Source of the DNA: Roseicyclus sp.
GTDB taxonomy: Bacteria; Pseudomonadota; Alphaproteobacteria; Rhodobacterales; Rhodobacteraceae
Direction of reading: 5' to 3'
DNA length: 64,000 nucleotides
NCBI GenBank assembly: GCA_018401055.1
Contig: JAGYLB010000085.1
Span: 100,188 to 164,187, forward strand
A model generated the notes under the pieces. The model saw only the letters and a list, made by a program, of their open reading frames with translations. It did no database searches and was not told where the DNA came from. This document shows, piece by piece, positions 44,341 through 55,337 of this stretch. Both the position numbers and the translations under genes were made by a program. Each line of letters starts with the position of its first letter. Within the stretch, counting starts at the first letter, position 1.

Positions 44341-45437
44341 TCAGGGGCCGAAAGCACGCAAGATGAACACCGCGCCGCCCCCGACGCGAGGCGCATGGCT
44401 GACAGCGCCGCCATGCGCCTCGGCAGGGCCGCGCCTGCTGGCCAGCACCCAGCCCGCTGCCGCCACCCTCCTTGCCGCGCGAGGCGTCCGCCCGCCAGAA
44501 ACGGTCAAAGGCGCGCGGCGCCTGTTCGGGTGTCAGGCCGGGGCCGCGATCCAGCACGCACAGGACAGCCATCTGCCCCTCCATTCCGGTCTCGACCCGC
44601 AGGCCCTTGGCCGTCAGCATAGCGGCGGGCATTGTCCAGCAGCACCGCCAGCATCTGCCGCAGCCGTGCGGGGTCGGCGTGCAGCGGCGCAGGCGCGCAG
44701 GTCGGCCTCGATGCCCCCCGGGGTTCTGCGGCAAGCGCGTCGGCCACCAGCCGGGCCAGATCCAACGGTTCGGGATGCAGCTGAAACCGCCCAGCATCGG
44801 CCAGCGTCAGCAGGTTCAAATCGTCGATGATCCGGTGCAACTGTCCGGTTTGCGTCAGCAACACCCGCAAATTCTCTTCGTCCATCGGAAAGATACCATC
44901 GAGCATGCCGTTCAACCGCCCGATCAGCACGGTCAGCGGGGTGCGCAATTCGTGCGCGATTGCGGCATTGCTCTCTCGCAGGTTGCGCTCGGCGCGCGCA
45001 ACCCCCTCGGCTGTGACGTTGAAATTGCGCACGAAGGCGTCGATTTCGGCGATCCGGCTGGGGCGGCAGATGTGCCCGCATCGCTCTGGCCCTGCGCAAG
45101 GGCCGCCAACGCCTCGGCCACGGCATCCAGCGGGCGCGTCAGGCGACGGCTGTGCACCATGCCGACAATTCCGCCGGCCAAAGTGCCGAACAAGATCGCG
45201 CCCGGCATGATCGCGCGAAAGTGCCAGCTTGCGTAATGGTCGTTCAACGCATTCGACAGTTCCGTTCCGAAGGGCTGCTCGCTGTTGAACTCGGCCCGCA
45301 GCGAGGCGGGCAGGCTGGCCTCGAAGTGTCGAAAACTCAGCCAGTCGCCCAGCATCACCACGCCGAACGCGGCCCCGACCGCGACCAGAGTCGGACAGGC
45401 CCGCCGCGCGGAACAGATAACCCGACAGACGGCTCAA
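44341..45437 (-). CDS. Two-component sensor histidine kinase, frameshifted
   Basis: A TTG start overlaps the response-regulator stop. An N-terminal membrane helix (AVGAAFGVVMLGDWL after repair), a periplasmic stretch of about 70 residues, a second helix (GAILFGTLAGGIVGMV) and a HAMP linker lead to HisKA ([20 protein letters not shown], phospho-His). The ATPase domain has an N-box (MLAVLLDNARRYAD), a G1 box (VLDRGPGLTPEQ) and a G2 box (EGGGSGLGLA after repair). It ends GGGAVFILRAFGP at 44341. About four indels are present. The pairing with the adjacent regulator and exporter suggests it senses an exporter substrate or envelope stress. Confidence 0.85.
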
Positions 45438-46133
45438 TCCGAAGGCGGATCCAGACGATAGGCCAAAGCCGCGCAGGTTGACGATGGACACCGTGGCGCC
45501 CGCGTCCTTCAGCTTGCCGCGCAGATGCGAGATATGGCTGTCCACCGTGCGTTCCAGCGCCTCGCTGTCCTTCAGCCCGGCATCCAGCAGTTCCGCCCGG
45601 CTGCTGGGGCGCGGCCGGGATGCTGCATCAGCACCGCGAGCAGGCGGTATTCGCTGTCTGTCAGGCTGGCTTCGCGACCATCCGCCGTCACCCGCCGTGC
45701 CACCGGGTCCACAAGCAGATTGCCCAAGCGCATGGCCGGCTTGCCTTGGGGCCGGATGCGGCGCAGCACGGCACCGACGCGGGCCACCACCTCTTTGGGG
45801 TTGAAGGGCTTGGTGACGCAATCATCGGCCCCGATCCGCAGCGCCGACAGCTTGTCGACATCTTCGGACAGGGCACTGACCACGATGACGGGGAGCGTGT
45901 CGTCACGCTCCGCGCAAGGCCGACAGCACGGCAAAGCCGTCGCGGCGCGGGATGTTCAGATCGAGCAGCATCAGATCCGGGCGGAGCGACGTGCAAAGCC
46001 GCAGCGCCTGATCGCCGTCGCGCGCGGTCACGGTGCGATAGCCCGCAGCCTCCAGATAGCGCGACAAGATCAGGGCGATCTCGGCATCATCCTCGATGAT
46101 CACGATCAGGGCACTGGGGTCGTGTTGGTCCAT
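45434..46133 (-). CDS. OmpR-family response regulator, frameshifted
   Basis: The receiver domain starts LIVIIEDDAEIALILSRYL, with the phospho-Asp in LMLLDLNIPRRDG and Lys in DDCVTKPFNPKEVVARV. The winged helix follows, with REASLTDSEYRLLAVLMQHP and ALERTVDSHISHLRGKLKDA, and it ends RLDPPSD after repair. Indels are near 45905, 45610 and 45460. An in-frame GTG at 46145 overlaps the stop of the outer-membrane factor gene; ATG at 46133 is preferred. It is transcribed with the exporter operon and its kinase. Confidence 0.88.
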
Positions 46134-46141
46134 TACCGGCT

Positions 46142-47509
46142 TCACATGTTTTGCGCCAAGGAAGGCGCGGTGGTGACAACGCAGCCGGGCAGCCCGGGCG
46201 GCAGGGCCTCATGCAGGGCGATGGCGGTGCCAGAAGCGCCTCGGCCCGGAAGCGATCGACATCCCCTTGGGCCGAGGCGAGGCCGCTTTGCGACGCGATC
46301 AGGATCCAGCGCATCGGCAAGCCCCGCTTCTTGCCGCGCGCGCACTCCGGTCCAGATCGCTTTGCGCATCCCGCCACGTGCCACCAGCGCCGCGTCAAGC
46401 GCGGCCTCGGCGCTTGGGCGGGCGGCCACGGCCTCCAGCATGGTGATATCTCGGCTTGGGTGCGCGCCTGCAGCCAGTCGATCTCGGCCTGTGCCACGGA
46501 AAGTCGGGCCCGATCCGCCTGCGGCGCGCCGCCCCGTTGTCGAGGATGTCGCCCTCCAGCCGGACGGCATTGGCGATCGCCAAGGCATTGCCGGAAATCA
46601 GCCCGGCCAGCGTCGATGCCGTGGCAGACAAGGAAGACGTCAGCACAAGGCGCGGGCGCGCTTCGGCCAAGGCTTCGGCCCGTGTCGCATCGGCGGCGTG
46701 AAAAACCGCAGCCATGCAACGCAGACGGCAGGGATCGCCTGCGTGACAGCCAGATCGGCCTGGAAGGGGCAAGGCGGGACGCGCGGCAGACCTGAGCGAG
46801 ATCGCTGCGGGATCGTTCGCACGCTGGGCGCGCGCAGGCGTGTTTCGGCCACGGCAACGGGCACCATTGCCCCAACGGCGGCGGCACGCGCCTGATCAGC
46901 GCTCAAGTTTGCGCATGGCCAGATCCGCCCCGGTGATCTCGCCTGCATTCCGGCGCAGCCGCAACACGGCGATGGCCGCCAGTTCGCTGGTGACGACCTC
47001 GGAGGTGCGGCGGAGTTCGCTCCGCGCCAAGGCCAGCCCGACCCATCCTGTCACCGCCCGCGCCAAGGCCCGCCGCGAGATCACAAAGTCCAGCCCGCTG
47101 GATCTGATGCTCCAGGGTTGCCACGCGCAGGGCGGCATCGAACCGTCTCTGGGCAAGATCGGGTTCAAGCCGCAGCGTCGTTGTCACCGATGCCGTGTCG
47201 TTCCCCACCCGAAATCCGCTGTCGGCCCTGGGTCGTTGCGCGCGCCTGACTCAGCACCAGATCGGCTGCCCGAAACCGGACCCGCGCTGAGGTTGCATCA
47301 AGCCCGCGCTGCCATCCGCCTCGGCCAGCATCCGCCGCAAGGCCGGGATCACCGAAATCCAGCGTCCAGACCGGCGCGGCAACATCGGCGTCGCCGAGAT
47401 TTGAAATTCGGCCGCGCGATGGCCGCAACCGGTTGCCATGGAGTTCAGGGAACGCGGCGCAGGCCGAAAGCAGAAGGGCGGACATCAACAGCCCGATGGC
47501 TGGCCTCAT
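46142..47509 (-). CDS. Outer-membrane efflux lipoprotein (TolC/NodT family), frameshifted
   Basis: It starts MRPAIGLLMSALLLSACAAF, with a lipobox (LLSAC). Further pieces include APVWTLDFGDPGL, ELRRTSEVVTSELAAIAVLR, GLISGNALAIANAVRLEGDI and ALHEALPPGLPG near the end, all in the pattern of outer-membrane factors with two repeated helical/barrel halves. Five or more indels break it. The total of about 455 residues is normal. It should complete the ABC exporter encoded just upstream. Confidence 0.75.
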
Positions 47510-48436
47510 GGCGCGATCCTTGCGATCATCCGCTGACCCAATACCAGCCGCGCCAACTGATCCGAAGGCCCCTCGATCAGGATCAGGATTTCCACCGTCC
47601 GGGCGGCATCGCCACCCGCCGGCTGTGCCGCCACCAGACTTCCCGAACACTGGGTGCGACGCGGCTGACAACCCCCGTCAGACGGGCACCGTCGTCGCGC
47701 TCGCGCAGGAGATCCTCGGCCACTTTGGCCGACCCCGACAAGCCCGACGAATTGCTCATCCAGCTGCGCCCTCGGGACCAGTGGCCCGTCTGGGGCCAGA
47801 AGAAACATCTCGGTCACCGTGCTGGTCGTGGTCCCATCACCGGGCGGCGGCTCTGGCGCAAGACGATCCCGCCCACCGGTGCCCGTGTCGATGTGGCATC
47901 GGCGGCGGCGTGCCGTTCCGTCAGCCGCCGCCGCGCCAGAACGACAACCTCTGGCCCGCGATGTCCCGCTCGATCGCGGCGGCGACTCGGCCGCGTTCAT
48001 CGCCTCGTCAATCTGTCGGGCCGGTATCGCATCTGCCGCGCGAAGCGAGGAGAGCCTTTCGGCCTCGGCCTGCGCAACCTCGGCGCGCAAGCGGGCCAGA
48101 CGTTCCTGCAGCAGGCTTTGGGCCAGTTCGGTCTGGGCAATGCTCAACTGAACCTGTGCCGCTGTGTCGTTCAGGCGCGCAAGCTCTTGTCCGGCGACGA
48201 CCCGGTCGCCTTCCTGGACCATCACCACCTCGATCAACCCCTCGCGCTTTGTGCGGCCAGCCCCGCATCACCCCGCCCGAGGGTTCCACGATGCCGCGCG
48301 CCACCGCGATGAAGGTGGCGCTCTCTTCCTAGATCGGACCACTCGTCCCCGTCCTGGGCGTTGAGCGGCGACGACAGCACCGCGACGATCATGAGAGGGC
48401 GGAAAAACGGCCCAAAGCTCTGGTCCCCGGCATCAT
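47506..48436 (-). CDS. HlyD/DevB-type periplasmic adaptor of an ABC exporter, frameshifted
   Basis: The start overlaps the ATPase stop (ATGA). A short signal-like segment (LMIVAVLSSPLNA) and a biotinyl-lipoyl-like start (VARGIVEPSGG; IEVVMVQEGDRVVAGQELAR) are followed by a coiled-coil region (LSIAQTELAQSLLQERLARL to LSSLRAADAIPARQIDEAMN) and a beta domain ending VLGQRMIARIAP. The order, about 310 residues and neighbours fit DevB/MacA adaptors. Three or so indels are present. Confidence 0.82.
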
Positions 48437-49153
48437 GCAGCCTCGGTCTGGATGCGGTCGATCCTGCCCGAGCGCATATGGTGGATCCGGTCCGCAAACG
48501 GTGTCAGCCGGTCATCATGGGTCACGCAGACCACCGTCACCCCGTGATCGCTTTGGCCAGCCTGCGCAAATGCCGACTGACCAGATCGCTGTTTTCGGTA
48601 TCCAGCGCGCTGGTCGGTTCATCCGCAAAGATGATCTGCGGCGCCTTTGCCAGCAACACAGGCGATGGCGACGCCGCTGCTGATCTCGCCGCCCGACAGC
48701 GCATCGGGACGCAGCATCGCGCAGGCGCCAAGCCCGACATCTTCAAGCGCGGTCATCGCCCGGTCGCGGGCGACATCGGGCGGCAGCCCCATGTGGCCAA
48801 GCACCAGTTCGATCTGCTCGCTGGGCGCGCAGCGCGGGAAACAGGATCGAGCCCTGGAAGACGAAGCCCAGATGGTGCAACCGAAACGCATCGCGCGCAA
48901 GGCAGGACGCAGCGACCAGATATCTTGCCCCAAGGCGGTGACGCGGCCCGCGTCGGGTGCCGTCAGCCCGGCAAGGACCGCCAGCAAGGTGCGGTTTGCC
49001 GCAGCCACGACGCGGCCTCGACCAGCGACGTATAGCGCCCCGGGAAGGGCGAGGCCCAGATCAGCGTGCAGGATCTGAACCGCTCCGCGCCCTTGCCAAA
49101 GCTCGTGAGATTTGGGTGCCGCACAGCGCTTGCAGGCCCGTGTCGTGTTGCAT
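48433..49153 (-). CDS. ABC transporter ATP-binding protein (DevA/MacB-like), frameshifted
   Basis: It starts MQHDTGLQALCGTQISRALA. The Walker A region near 49000 is shifted (GCGKTTLLAVLAGLTAPDAG after repair). LSGGE is the ABC signature and APQIIFADEPTSALD the Walker B and D-loop. THDDRLTPFADRIHHMRSGR is the H-loop and end. About 240 residues in all. Its ATG lies 5 bases after the permease stop. It powers export through the adjacent FtsX-type permease. Confidence 0.85.
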
Positions 49154-49157
49154 CTGT

Positions 49158-50302
49158 CTACCTCAACAAGGATGCCGGATCGGCACTGGCGAAGGCGGCG
49201 CAGCGCGACCAGGTTGGAACCTACCACGGCCAGCGTCAGGACCATGGCAACCGCTGCGGCCAATGGCCATAAAGGCAGCTCTGTCGCCACACCCCGGCGA
49301 TGGAGGACCCATACAGCGCCAGCACCGATTGCCACAGCCGTCAACACCAATGCAGCAAGGCAGACATAAAGCCCCTGCTTCGATGAAGAGGTCCCGCACC
49401 GCGCGGTGGCTGATGCCATATGTAGGCGCGCAGGGCCGCGTATTCTGCGCATGGCGTTTGCCACGGCCGCGCCCAATGTCTGGCTGACCACCATCAACGT
49501 GACTACCAACGCGATCGCGCTTGAGGCGACGAAAAGCGCCCCTGCGCCTGATCCCATTGCCCAGGACCTGACCGTGGCCGCAGCCAGATCGGCGGGCAGC
49601 CAGACCCGGAATTCCGGCGTCGGAACTCCTTGTTCCAGCTGCCCGCGACCATCCGCGGGTCGAGGCCGGGGCGAAGGCGGATCAGATAAAAGGCAGGCTC
49701 GCCGCCCACAGCACCTTGCGTCAGATCGCGCGCCGTCAGGTCCGATGTGATGATCTGGGTGCCGAACATGGCTTGCACGCCTTCGACCAACGCCACCACG
49801 CGCAGCGATTGTGGATGGCACCCAGCCTCGTCTCCCCAGTGACCCCAAGACGCTGCATCGCTCCTGATCCAGGATGATGGGTGTCTGGATCGATCAGGCG
49901 GACGGCGCAGGTCTGTGCGGGGGATCGCACGCGCCAAAGCAGCGCATCACGCCCCGATTGCAGGGCGACCATCACCCCCGTCTCGCCGGAATCCTCGGCC
50001 TCCTCCGATGGTGACGAATTCCGGGGGCGCATAGGCTTCGATCAGCCTGATATCGGGATCAAGCCAAAGCCGCCCGACGGCCAGATGGCCAAGGCCGCGG
50101 CTTTCATCCAGCGCCATGGCATCCATTGGGCCGACCCACAGATCGGCTTGCTCAGCCGCACCGGGGAGGCGGATAAAGAAAACGCCCCCATCGACAAGGC
50201 CGCCTGCACCACCATCAACAAGCCGGAGATGCCCACGGCGATCCCCACCGGAAGATACCGCCGCCAGCCGTGCAGAACCGATTTGAGGGCAAGATTTGTC
50301 AT
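49158..50302 (-). CDS. ABC transporter permease (DevC/FtsX type), frameshifted
   Basis: It starts MTNLALKSVLHGWRRYLPVG, followed by a membrane helix (IAVGISGLLMVVQAAL), a large periplasmic part (FGTQIITSDLTARDLTQGAV, EPAFYLIRLRPGLDPRMVAG) and three C-terminal helices (LFVASSAIALVVTLMVVSQT, LYVCLAALVLTAVAIGAGAV, LPLWPLAAAVAMVLTLAVVG). It ends SADPASLLR. About 380 residues matches DevC. Four or so indels are present. It is first in an operon of permease, ATPase, adaptor, outer-membrane factor, regulator and kinase. Confidence 0.82.
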
Positions 50303-50603
50303 GCCGCCGCTTTGGCAGGTCCGTGTGGAGAAGCGAGGGAGGCTTTGCGGCGAATGGTCGCTTCAAGCTACCAAGGCGTCATGGTCGATTTTTCGGGCGC
50401 AGGCACCCGCGGTCCCTTGGGGACGCGGCTTGGTTGCCGGTGCATTGTCTCGCTGCTGCGCCTTGCTCTCGCGGCGCGTCGCCGCTTTGTGCATCGCATC
50501 GCCCGGGCCCGGGATGGCGGGCGGCTTGGGCATGGGCGCTTTCGTCGGTCGCCAAAACCCTGTCGAGATCACGCCGATATCGCGAGGTTGTCGCGCGGGC
50601 CCC
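50303..50603. other. No gene recognised
   Basis: About 300 bases upstream of the exporter operon and downstream of the epimerase gene. Promoter elements for the exporter are expected here, but none is distinct enough to place. Confidence 0.4.
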
Positions 50604-51590
50604 TCATTTGCGGATGCGCGCAAAATGTCAGATCGAGGCCTGCTTGTGGCGAGACTTTCGGCATCCAGCCCAGCAAATTCCGCGCCACACTGATATCGGG
50701 GCAGCGGCGCGAGGGGTCATCGGGTGGCCTGGGCGTGCAAATGATGGGGCTGGAACTGCCAACCGCGGTGATCACCATCTGCGCCAGATGGCGCACGGTG
50801 ATTTCATGCGGATTGCCAAGGTTCACGACACAGCCCGGAAATTCCCCGGGCGCGGCGGCAAGCAAGGATCAGGCCATGGACCAGATCGCTTACATAGCAA
50901 AAACTGCGCGTCTGACTGCCATCGCCGTGCAAGGTGATGGGCGCCCCCGCGCGTGCCTGGGCGATGAACTGCGGCAAGGCACGCGGCCATCATTGGCCTG
51001 CATGCCCGGCCCATAGGTGTTGAAAATGCGCGCTGATCCGAAGGCTGGAGCAAGCCTCAGCTCGGTGAGCATCCAGCTCAAGACGGGTTTCGGGCCGCGC
51101 GCGCTTCCTCTCGTCGTTACGAGGATCTCGACCTGATTGGATGTTGTACCCTGCGCCAATCCGCTTCACGCCGCGGTGAGACGAGACGACGGCTCGCCGT
51201 CCAAAACCTGCCGCTGGTCGAAGTCTGCGACGGTTGCCGCGCGCAGGGTCATGCGCATGCTGCGTCGGGCCGGTATGCGCGCAAACACATTGGTGCGCCA
51301 GGTTCCGATCGGATCTGCCTGATAATGAACGGGCGATGCCGGGCTGGCGAGGTTGAACACCACATCAGCGGCGGGAAGGGGCCGGCGACGGCCACGTCCC
51401 GGCTGCGTGATCGTGATGCGCCGATTGCCGCTGCACGTTGCAGGGCGGTCACAGCGGGCGGGGAGCTTGTGCTGAAGTTGTCCAGCACATGCACCTCGGC
51501 CCCCGCCGCTGCAATTGCCTGCGCCAAATGTGCCCCGACAAAGCCCGCACCACCCGCGACAAGCACGGTTTTGCCGTTCCAGAATGTCAT
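50604..51590 (-). CDS. NAD-dependent sugar epimerase/dehydratase (UDP-glucuronate decarboxylase-like), frameshifted
   Basis: It starts MTFWNGKTVLVAGGAGFVGA, the GxxGxxG Rossmann motif. DVVFNLASPASPVHYQADPI is typical of UDP-glucuronate decarboxylases (UXS-like). Later come SARIFNTYGPGM, ITLHGDGSQTRSFCYVSDLV and GCVVNLGNPHEITVRHLAQM, and the end LGWMPKVSPQAGLDLT. Several indels and probably a short loss around the YxxxK active site are seen. It overlaps the stop of the GT90 gene as ATGA and likely supplies UDP-xylose or a related sugar for a surface polysaccharide. Confidence 0.82.
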
Positions 51591-52640
51591 GTCATGCCTT
51601 GGGTTTCGTTGATCAAGCGGGCCGCAACTTGCGAGATCTCGGTTTCCATGGTCAGGCCTGCGGCAAGCGTTGGCCGATTGGCCGCGATGTCCGCCGCCTG
51701 GGCATCATTGCTGCGCACCCAGTCGATTTGCTGTTGAAGATCAGACATATCAGCCTTGATCGGTACATAATGCACCCATGGCTGTATTTGATCGTAATAC
51801 CATTGCCGAAAGCCGAACTGGCTATCGACCTTGAGCACGCAGCAGCCCAGTTTCAGACGCTGCATGAAATTCGACCAGGCGTTGGTGAAGCCATCGATGT
51901 CGCGCCGAATTTGCCGTTCCCCAATCAAGCGCCGGATTGGATCAGCCAGCAGCCCCGCCGATTTCAATGCCATGTCGAAATTCAGGAAAGGCATCGGGGT
52001 AAAGCGAAAATCGATCTCAGTGTTGCGGCAATGCTGCGCCATGCGCAGGCGCTGCTGACACCGGGGTGGTTGATGAAGGCGGGATCAAGGTTGAAATGTC
52101 CCATTCCGGTCGGGGACCCGCGCCAAACGATTTTGTCGTGTCGCTGTGCCCAGGGAATCGCAAGCGCGCGAAACCTTTCGTCGAACTCGGCATAGCCCCT
52201 TGACCGCGTAAAATACACATCGGGCAGCCCGGTGGTGCCCGCGCGGTTGACCGAATAGCCGTAGGGCGCATTGCTTGGCCCCTCGCCATCGGTACAGTCT
52301 ACCAGAATTTCCTTGATTTCGGGCGATGCAAGATCGAACCAATGGACAAAAGCAGATACCTTGACAAACAGCTGTGTGAAGAAAAGCCCGACTCGGTCTG
52401 GCTGCCGAAGTGCAGAGGCCATAGCGCCCGCGCCGTCGACGGTTTGATCAAGATGTCGCCCGCTGCCATCACATCATCGATCGAGACCGCCTTCATCAAG
52501 GGGGCATCAGGCAGGCCGCAAGCCTTGAAATCAGTCCTCCACAAGCCGCACCAAGCGCATGTTGCGGCGCAAAGATTCGCCGCTGACGGCGCGCTTTTCG
52601 GAAAGTTTCAAACACTGACGACCTGCATGTATTTGTTGGA
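51587..52640 (-). CDS. Glycosyltransferase family 90 (CAP10-like) protein, frameshifted
   Basis: The middle and C-terminal parts are clear: RGYAEFDERFRALAIPWAQR, DKIVWRGSPTGMGHFNLDPA, FMQRLKLGCCVLKVDSQFGF and QWYYDQIQPWVHYVPIKADM, which is the GT90 nucleotide-sugar site (W.G..TG and S.F..W). The N-terminal part (LPDAPLMKAVSIDDVMAAGD) is shifted, and the start near 52640 is uncertain. GT90 enzymes add xylose or glucose to glycans, which pairs well with the downstream UDP-glucuronate decarboxylase-like enzyme. Confidence 0.75.
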
Positions 52641-52863
52641 TTTTTTCTACTGACGCCAACCAATGAAAAACGCAATCAACGGCTTGGGCTGCGCCAAGGT
52701 CTCGGCCCGGGGTCAGTTTGGCGCATTAACGGACCCGGTTCCACCCGTTGTCGCTGGTTTGCCGCGTCTGCCAAAAACTAAGCGGACCAACCCCCGTCAT
52801 CCGCACGACGAGGCTGGATTTCGCCAAGCCAAAACTGGTGGGGTGGGTGCGGGGTGGGGAAAA

Positions 52864-52953
52864 TGGCGGAGAGACAGGGATCTGAACCCTGGGTGGGCTT
52901 GCACCCACAACGGTTTTCGAGACCGCCCCGTTCGACCACTCCGGCACCTCTCC
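52864..52953 (-). tRNA. tRNA-Ser (anticodon CGA)
   Basis: On the minus strand the acceptor arm GGAGAGG pairs with TCTCTCC (with wobble). The anticodon loop CTCGAAA gives CGA, a long variable arm (TGGGTGCAAGCCCA) marks a type II tRNA, and TTCAGAT forms the T-loop. The 3' CCA is encoded (52864-52866). The 90-nt length is normal for serine tRNAs. It reads UCG codons. Confidence 0.95.
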
Positions 52954-53160
52954 GCGCTTTTCTGGGGTCGTGGGCGGTGCATTAAACGGCCTCGGTCGCG
53001 GCGCGCAAGGGGTCTTTGCAGTGGACGGCCTGAATCCGCAAGCAGGCGCGCGCGGCCCCGGACGTGGTTCACATTCTCGAAATATCGGGCAGGGTGCTGG
53101 ACGTCGCGGTCCCGCGCCCCCATTTCATGTGCAACCTCAGCCCTGTGCCCGAAAGGACCG

Positions 53161-54064
53161 ATGCAGATGATGCGCATGATCCACGCCGCCCTGCTTGCCG
53201 CATTCCCCATGGCGAGCGTCCTGGCGCCGGGGCCGGTCCTTGCGCAGGGCATCGGCCCCGATCCCGCACGGATCGCGGGCGCCAGCCAGATGGACGAGGC
53301 GGCCCCGCAGCTTTTCGCGCTGCTGCGCGCCATCGGGCTTTACGAGATCCTCGAGGTCATGGCCACCGAAGGCATGGATCACGCCCGAACGCTTGAGGCC
53401 GACATGTTCCCGGGGCAGGGCGGCACCGCCTGGCCCGCGATGGTGGCCCGCCTTTACGGTTTCTGACCGTCTGGTCGGTGAATTCGAGGCGGCCGTGCCC
53501 CAAGATGCCTTCACCCCCGAGGAACTGGCCGAGCTTCTGGCGTTCTTCACCTCGGACACCGGCAGCGCCATCGTGCAGGCCGAGGTCACCGCGCGCCGCG
53601 CCTTCACCGCGCCCGGCGTCGAGGAGGCGGCCAACGAGATCTACGCCGATGCGCTGGCCAGCGACGCCCCCCGACTGGAGCTGTTGGAGCGGTTCAACGA
53701 TGTCAACGCGCTGATCGACCTCAACGTCAGCGGGGCGCTGAACTCGAATTTCGCCTTCTATCGCGGGCTGGTCGATGGGGGGGCCTTCGAGGTGCCGCTC
53801 CCCGAGGAGTTGATGCTGGCCGAGGTCTGGGGCCAAGAGCCCATGATCCGCGAGGATACCGTCGAATGGCTCTATTCCTATCAGCTTCTGGCCTATGACA
53901 AGATCCCGGATGCGCAGTTGGAGGAATATATCGCGCTCTCCGCGACCCCGGCGGGTCAGGCGCTGAACCGGGCGCTTTTCACCGCCTTTGACGCGATGTT
54001 CATGGCCGTGACCCATGATCTTGGAGCGGCGGCGGCGATCTTCATGGCCGGCGAGGAAACCTGA
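53161..54064 (+). CDS. DUF2059-domain secreted protein, one frameshift
   Basis: A signal peptide (MQMMRMIHAALLAAFPMASV, cleaved near VLAQG) is followed by LFALLRAIGLYEILEVMATE. After an indel near 53463 come PEELAELLAFFTSDTGSAIV, LLERFNDVNALIDLNVSGAL and EEYIALSATPAGQALNRALF. The PEEL...FF.S..G....E pattern is that of DUF2059. The role is unknown. It sits between tRNA-Ser and rplU, and starts the long run of core genes. Confidence 0.82.
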
Positions 54065-54273
54065 GCTCCGATTTCCCCGTCACCGCCACAAGCCGCGCTT
54101 GACAGGGACGCCGCTTTGTTGCATCTGCGGGTCTTCATCTGCCGCCCATGGTTCCGGGCGGCGTTCCGTTTTGAAAGATGTCCCTTGCGGGGCACGCTGC
54201 TTGAGGCGCGAGATCCTCGCGAAACACCCCGGTTCGGGGGCCACAGGGCGCGGTTAGATAAAGGAAGACGATC

Positions 54274-54909
54274 ATGTTTGCGGTCCTCAAGACCGGTGGC
54301 AAGCAGTACAAAGTGCAGTCCGGTGACGTTCTGCGCGTTGAAAAGCTGGCCGCAGCGGCGGGTGACACCGTCCAGTTCAACGACATCCTGATGCTTGGCG
54401 GCGACAGCCCCGTGCTTGGCACGCCCAATGTGGCCGGTGCCGCGGTGCAGGCCACCGTGATCGACCAGATCAAGGGCGAGAAGCTGATCCATTTCTGTCA
54501 AGCGCCGCCGCAAGCATTCGTCGCAGCGCAAGAAGGGTCACCGCCAGAAGCTGACGCTGGTGCGCATCACCGAGATTCTCGCCATAGGGTGGCGACGCGA
54601 ACCGGTGTGATGGCCGCATTGGGTGCAGGCTCGGCCCCGGCCGTCGCCGAAACCGCCGCCAAACCCGCGAAAGCGGCCGCCAAGGCAGCAGCGCCCGCAG
54701 CGGCAGCCGGGGGCGATGACCTCAAGCAATTGTCGGGCGTCGGTCCGGCACTGGAAAAGAAGCTCCATGCCAATGGCGTGACGACCTTCGCCCAGATCGC
54801 CGCGTGGGGCCCCGCCGAGATCGCCGAGTTCGACGAGAAACTGTCGTTCAAGGGCCGGATCGAGCGTGAAGGCTGGGTCGAACAGGCCAAGAAACTGGCC
54901 AACGGATAA
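54274..54909 (+). CDS. rplU: 50S ribosomal protein L21 with C-terminal helix-hairpin-helix extension
   Basis: [20 protein letters not shown] starts a normal L21 beta barrel. Between about 54494 and 54590 two opposite indels shift the frame, so the conserved [17 protein letters not shown] (rRNA-binding loop) and LTLVRITEI are read only in another frame. The original frame then resumes. After an Ala-rich linker the C-terminal extension [20 protein letters not shown] is a helix-hairpin-helix fold, a known feature of L21 in Rhodobacterales. It is followed at 12 bases by rpmA. Confidence 0.92.
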   Translation: MFAVLKTGGKQYKVQSGDVLRVEKLAAAAGDTVQFNDILMLGGDSPVLGTPNVAGAAVQATVIDQIKGEKLIHFCQAPPQAFVAAQEGSPPEADAGAHHRDSRHRVATRTGVMAALGAGSAPAVAETAAKPAKAAAKAAAPAAAAGGDDLKQLSGVGPALEKKLHANGVTTFAQIAAWGPAEIAEFDEKLSFKGRIEREGWVEQAKKLANG

Positions 54910-54921
54910 GGAGAGAGACAC

Positions 54922-55191
54922 ATGGCACACAAGAAAGCAGGTGGCTCATCCCGTAACGGCCGCGACAGCGCGGGCCGCCGGTTGGGCGTCAAGAAATTCG
55001 GCGGCGAAGCCGTGATCCCCGGCAACATCATCGTGCGCCAGCGCGGCACCAAGTGGTGGCCGGGCGTGGGCGTCGGCATGGGCTCGGACCATACCCTCTT
55101 CGCCACCGAGGAGGGCCACGTCACCTTTGCCAAGGGCTTCAAGGGGCGCACCTTCATTTCCGTGACCCCGGCGGCGAAAGCCGCCGAGTAA
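54922..55191 (+). CDS. rpmA: 50S ribosomal protein L27
   Basis: An intact 89-residue protein starting [20 protein letters not shown], followed by [20 protein letters not shown], the typical bacterial L27. GGAGAGA precedes the ATG. L27 sits at the peptidyl-transferase centre. It is co-transcribed with rplU, and a strong terminator follows. Confidence 0.97.
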   Translation: MAHKKAGGSSRNGRDSAGRRLGVKKFGGEAVIPGNIIVRQRGTKWWPGVGVGMGSDHTLFATEEGHVTFAKGFKGRTFISVTPAAKAAE

Positions 55192-55214
55192 CGCCGGATC
55201 TTCCACAACGTCAG

Positions 55215-55243
55215 GGGGTCGGCGGAAACGCCGGCCCCTTTTT
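55215..55243 (+). terminator. Rho-independent terminator of rplU-rpmA
   Basis: GGGGTCGGCG and CGCCGGCCCC form a 10-bp stem (one G-T wobble) with a GAAA loop, followed by T5. It starts 24 bases after the rpmA stop. Confidence 0.88.
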
Positions 55244-55337
55244 CGTTTTGGTCATTCCTATCGGCTATCGGCCTTGCGGCATGGCACGGCGATTGCCACC
55301 TGAAGCTGGGGCCATCTGTCCCGAAGGAGGAGCGGAG

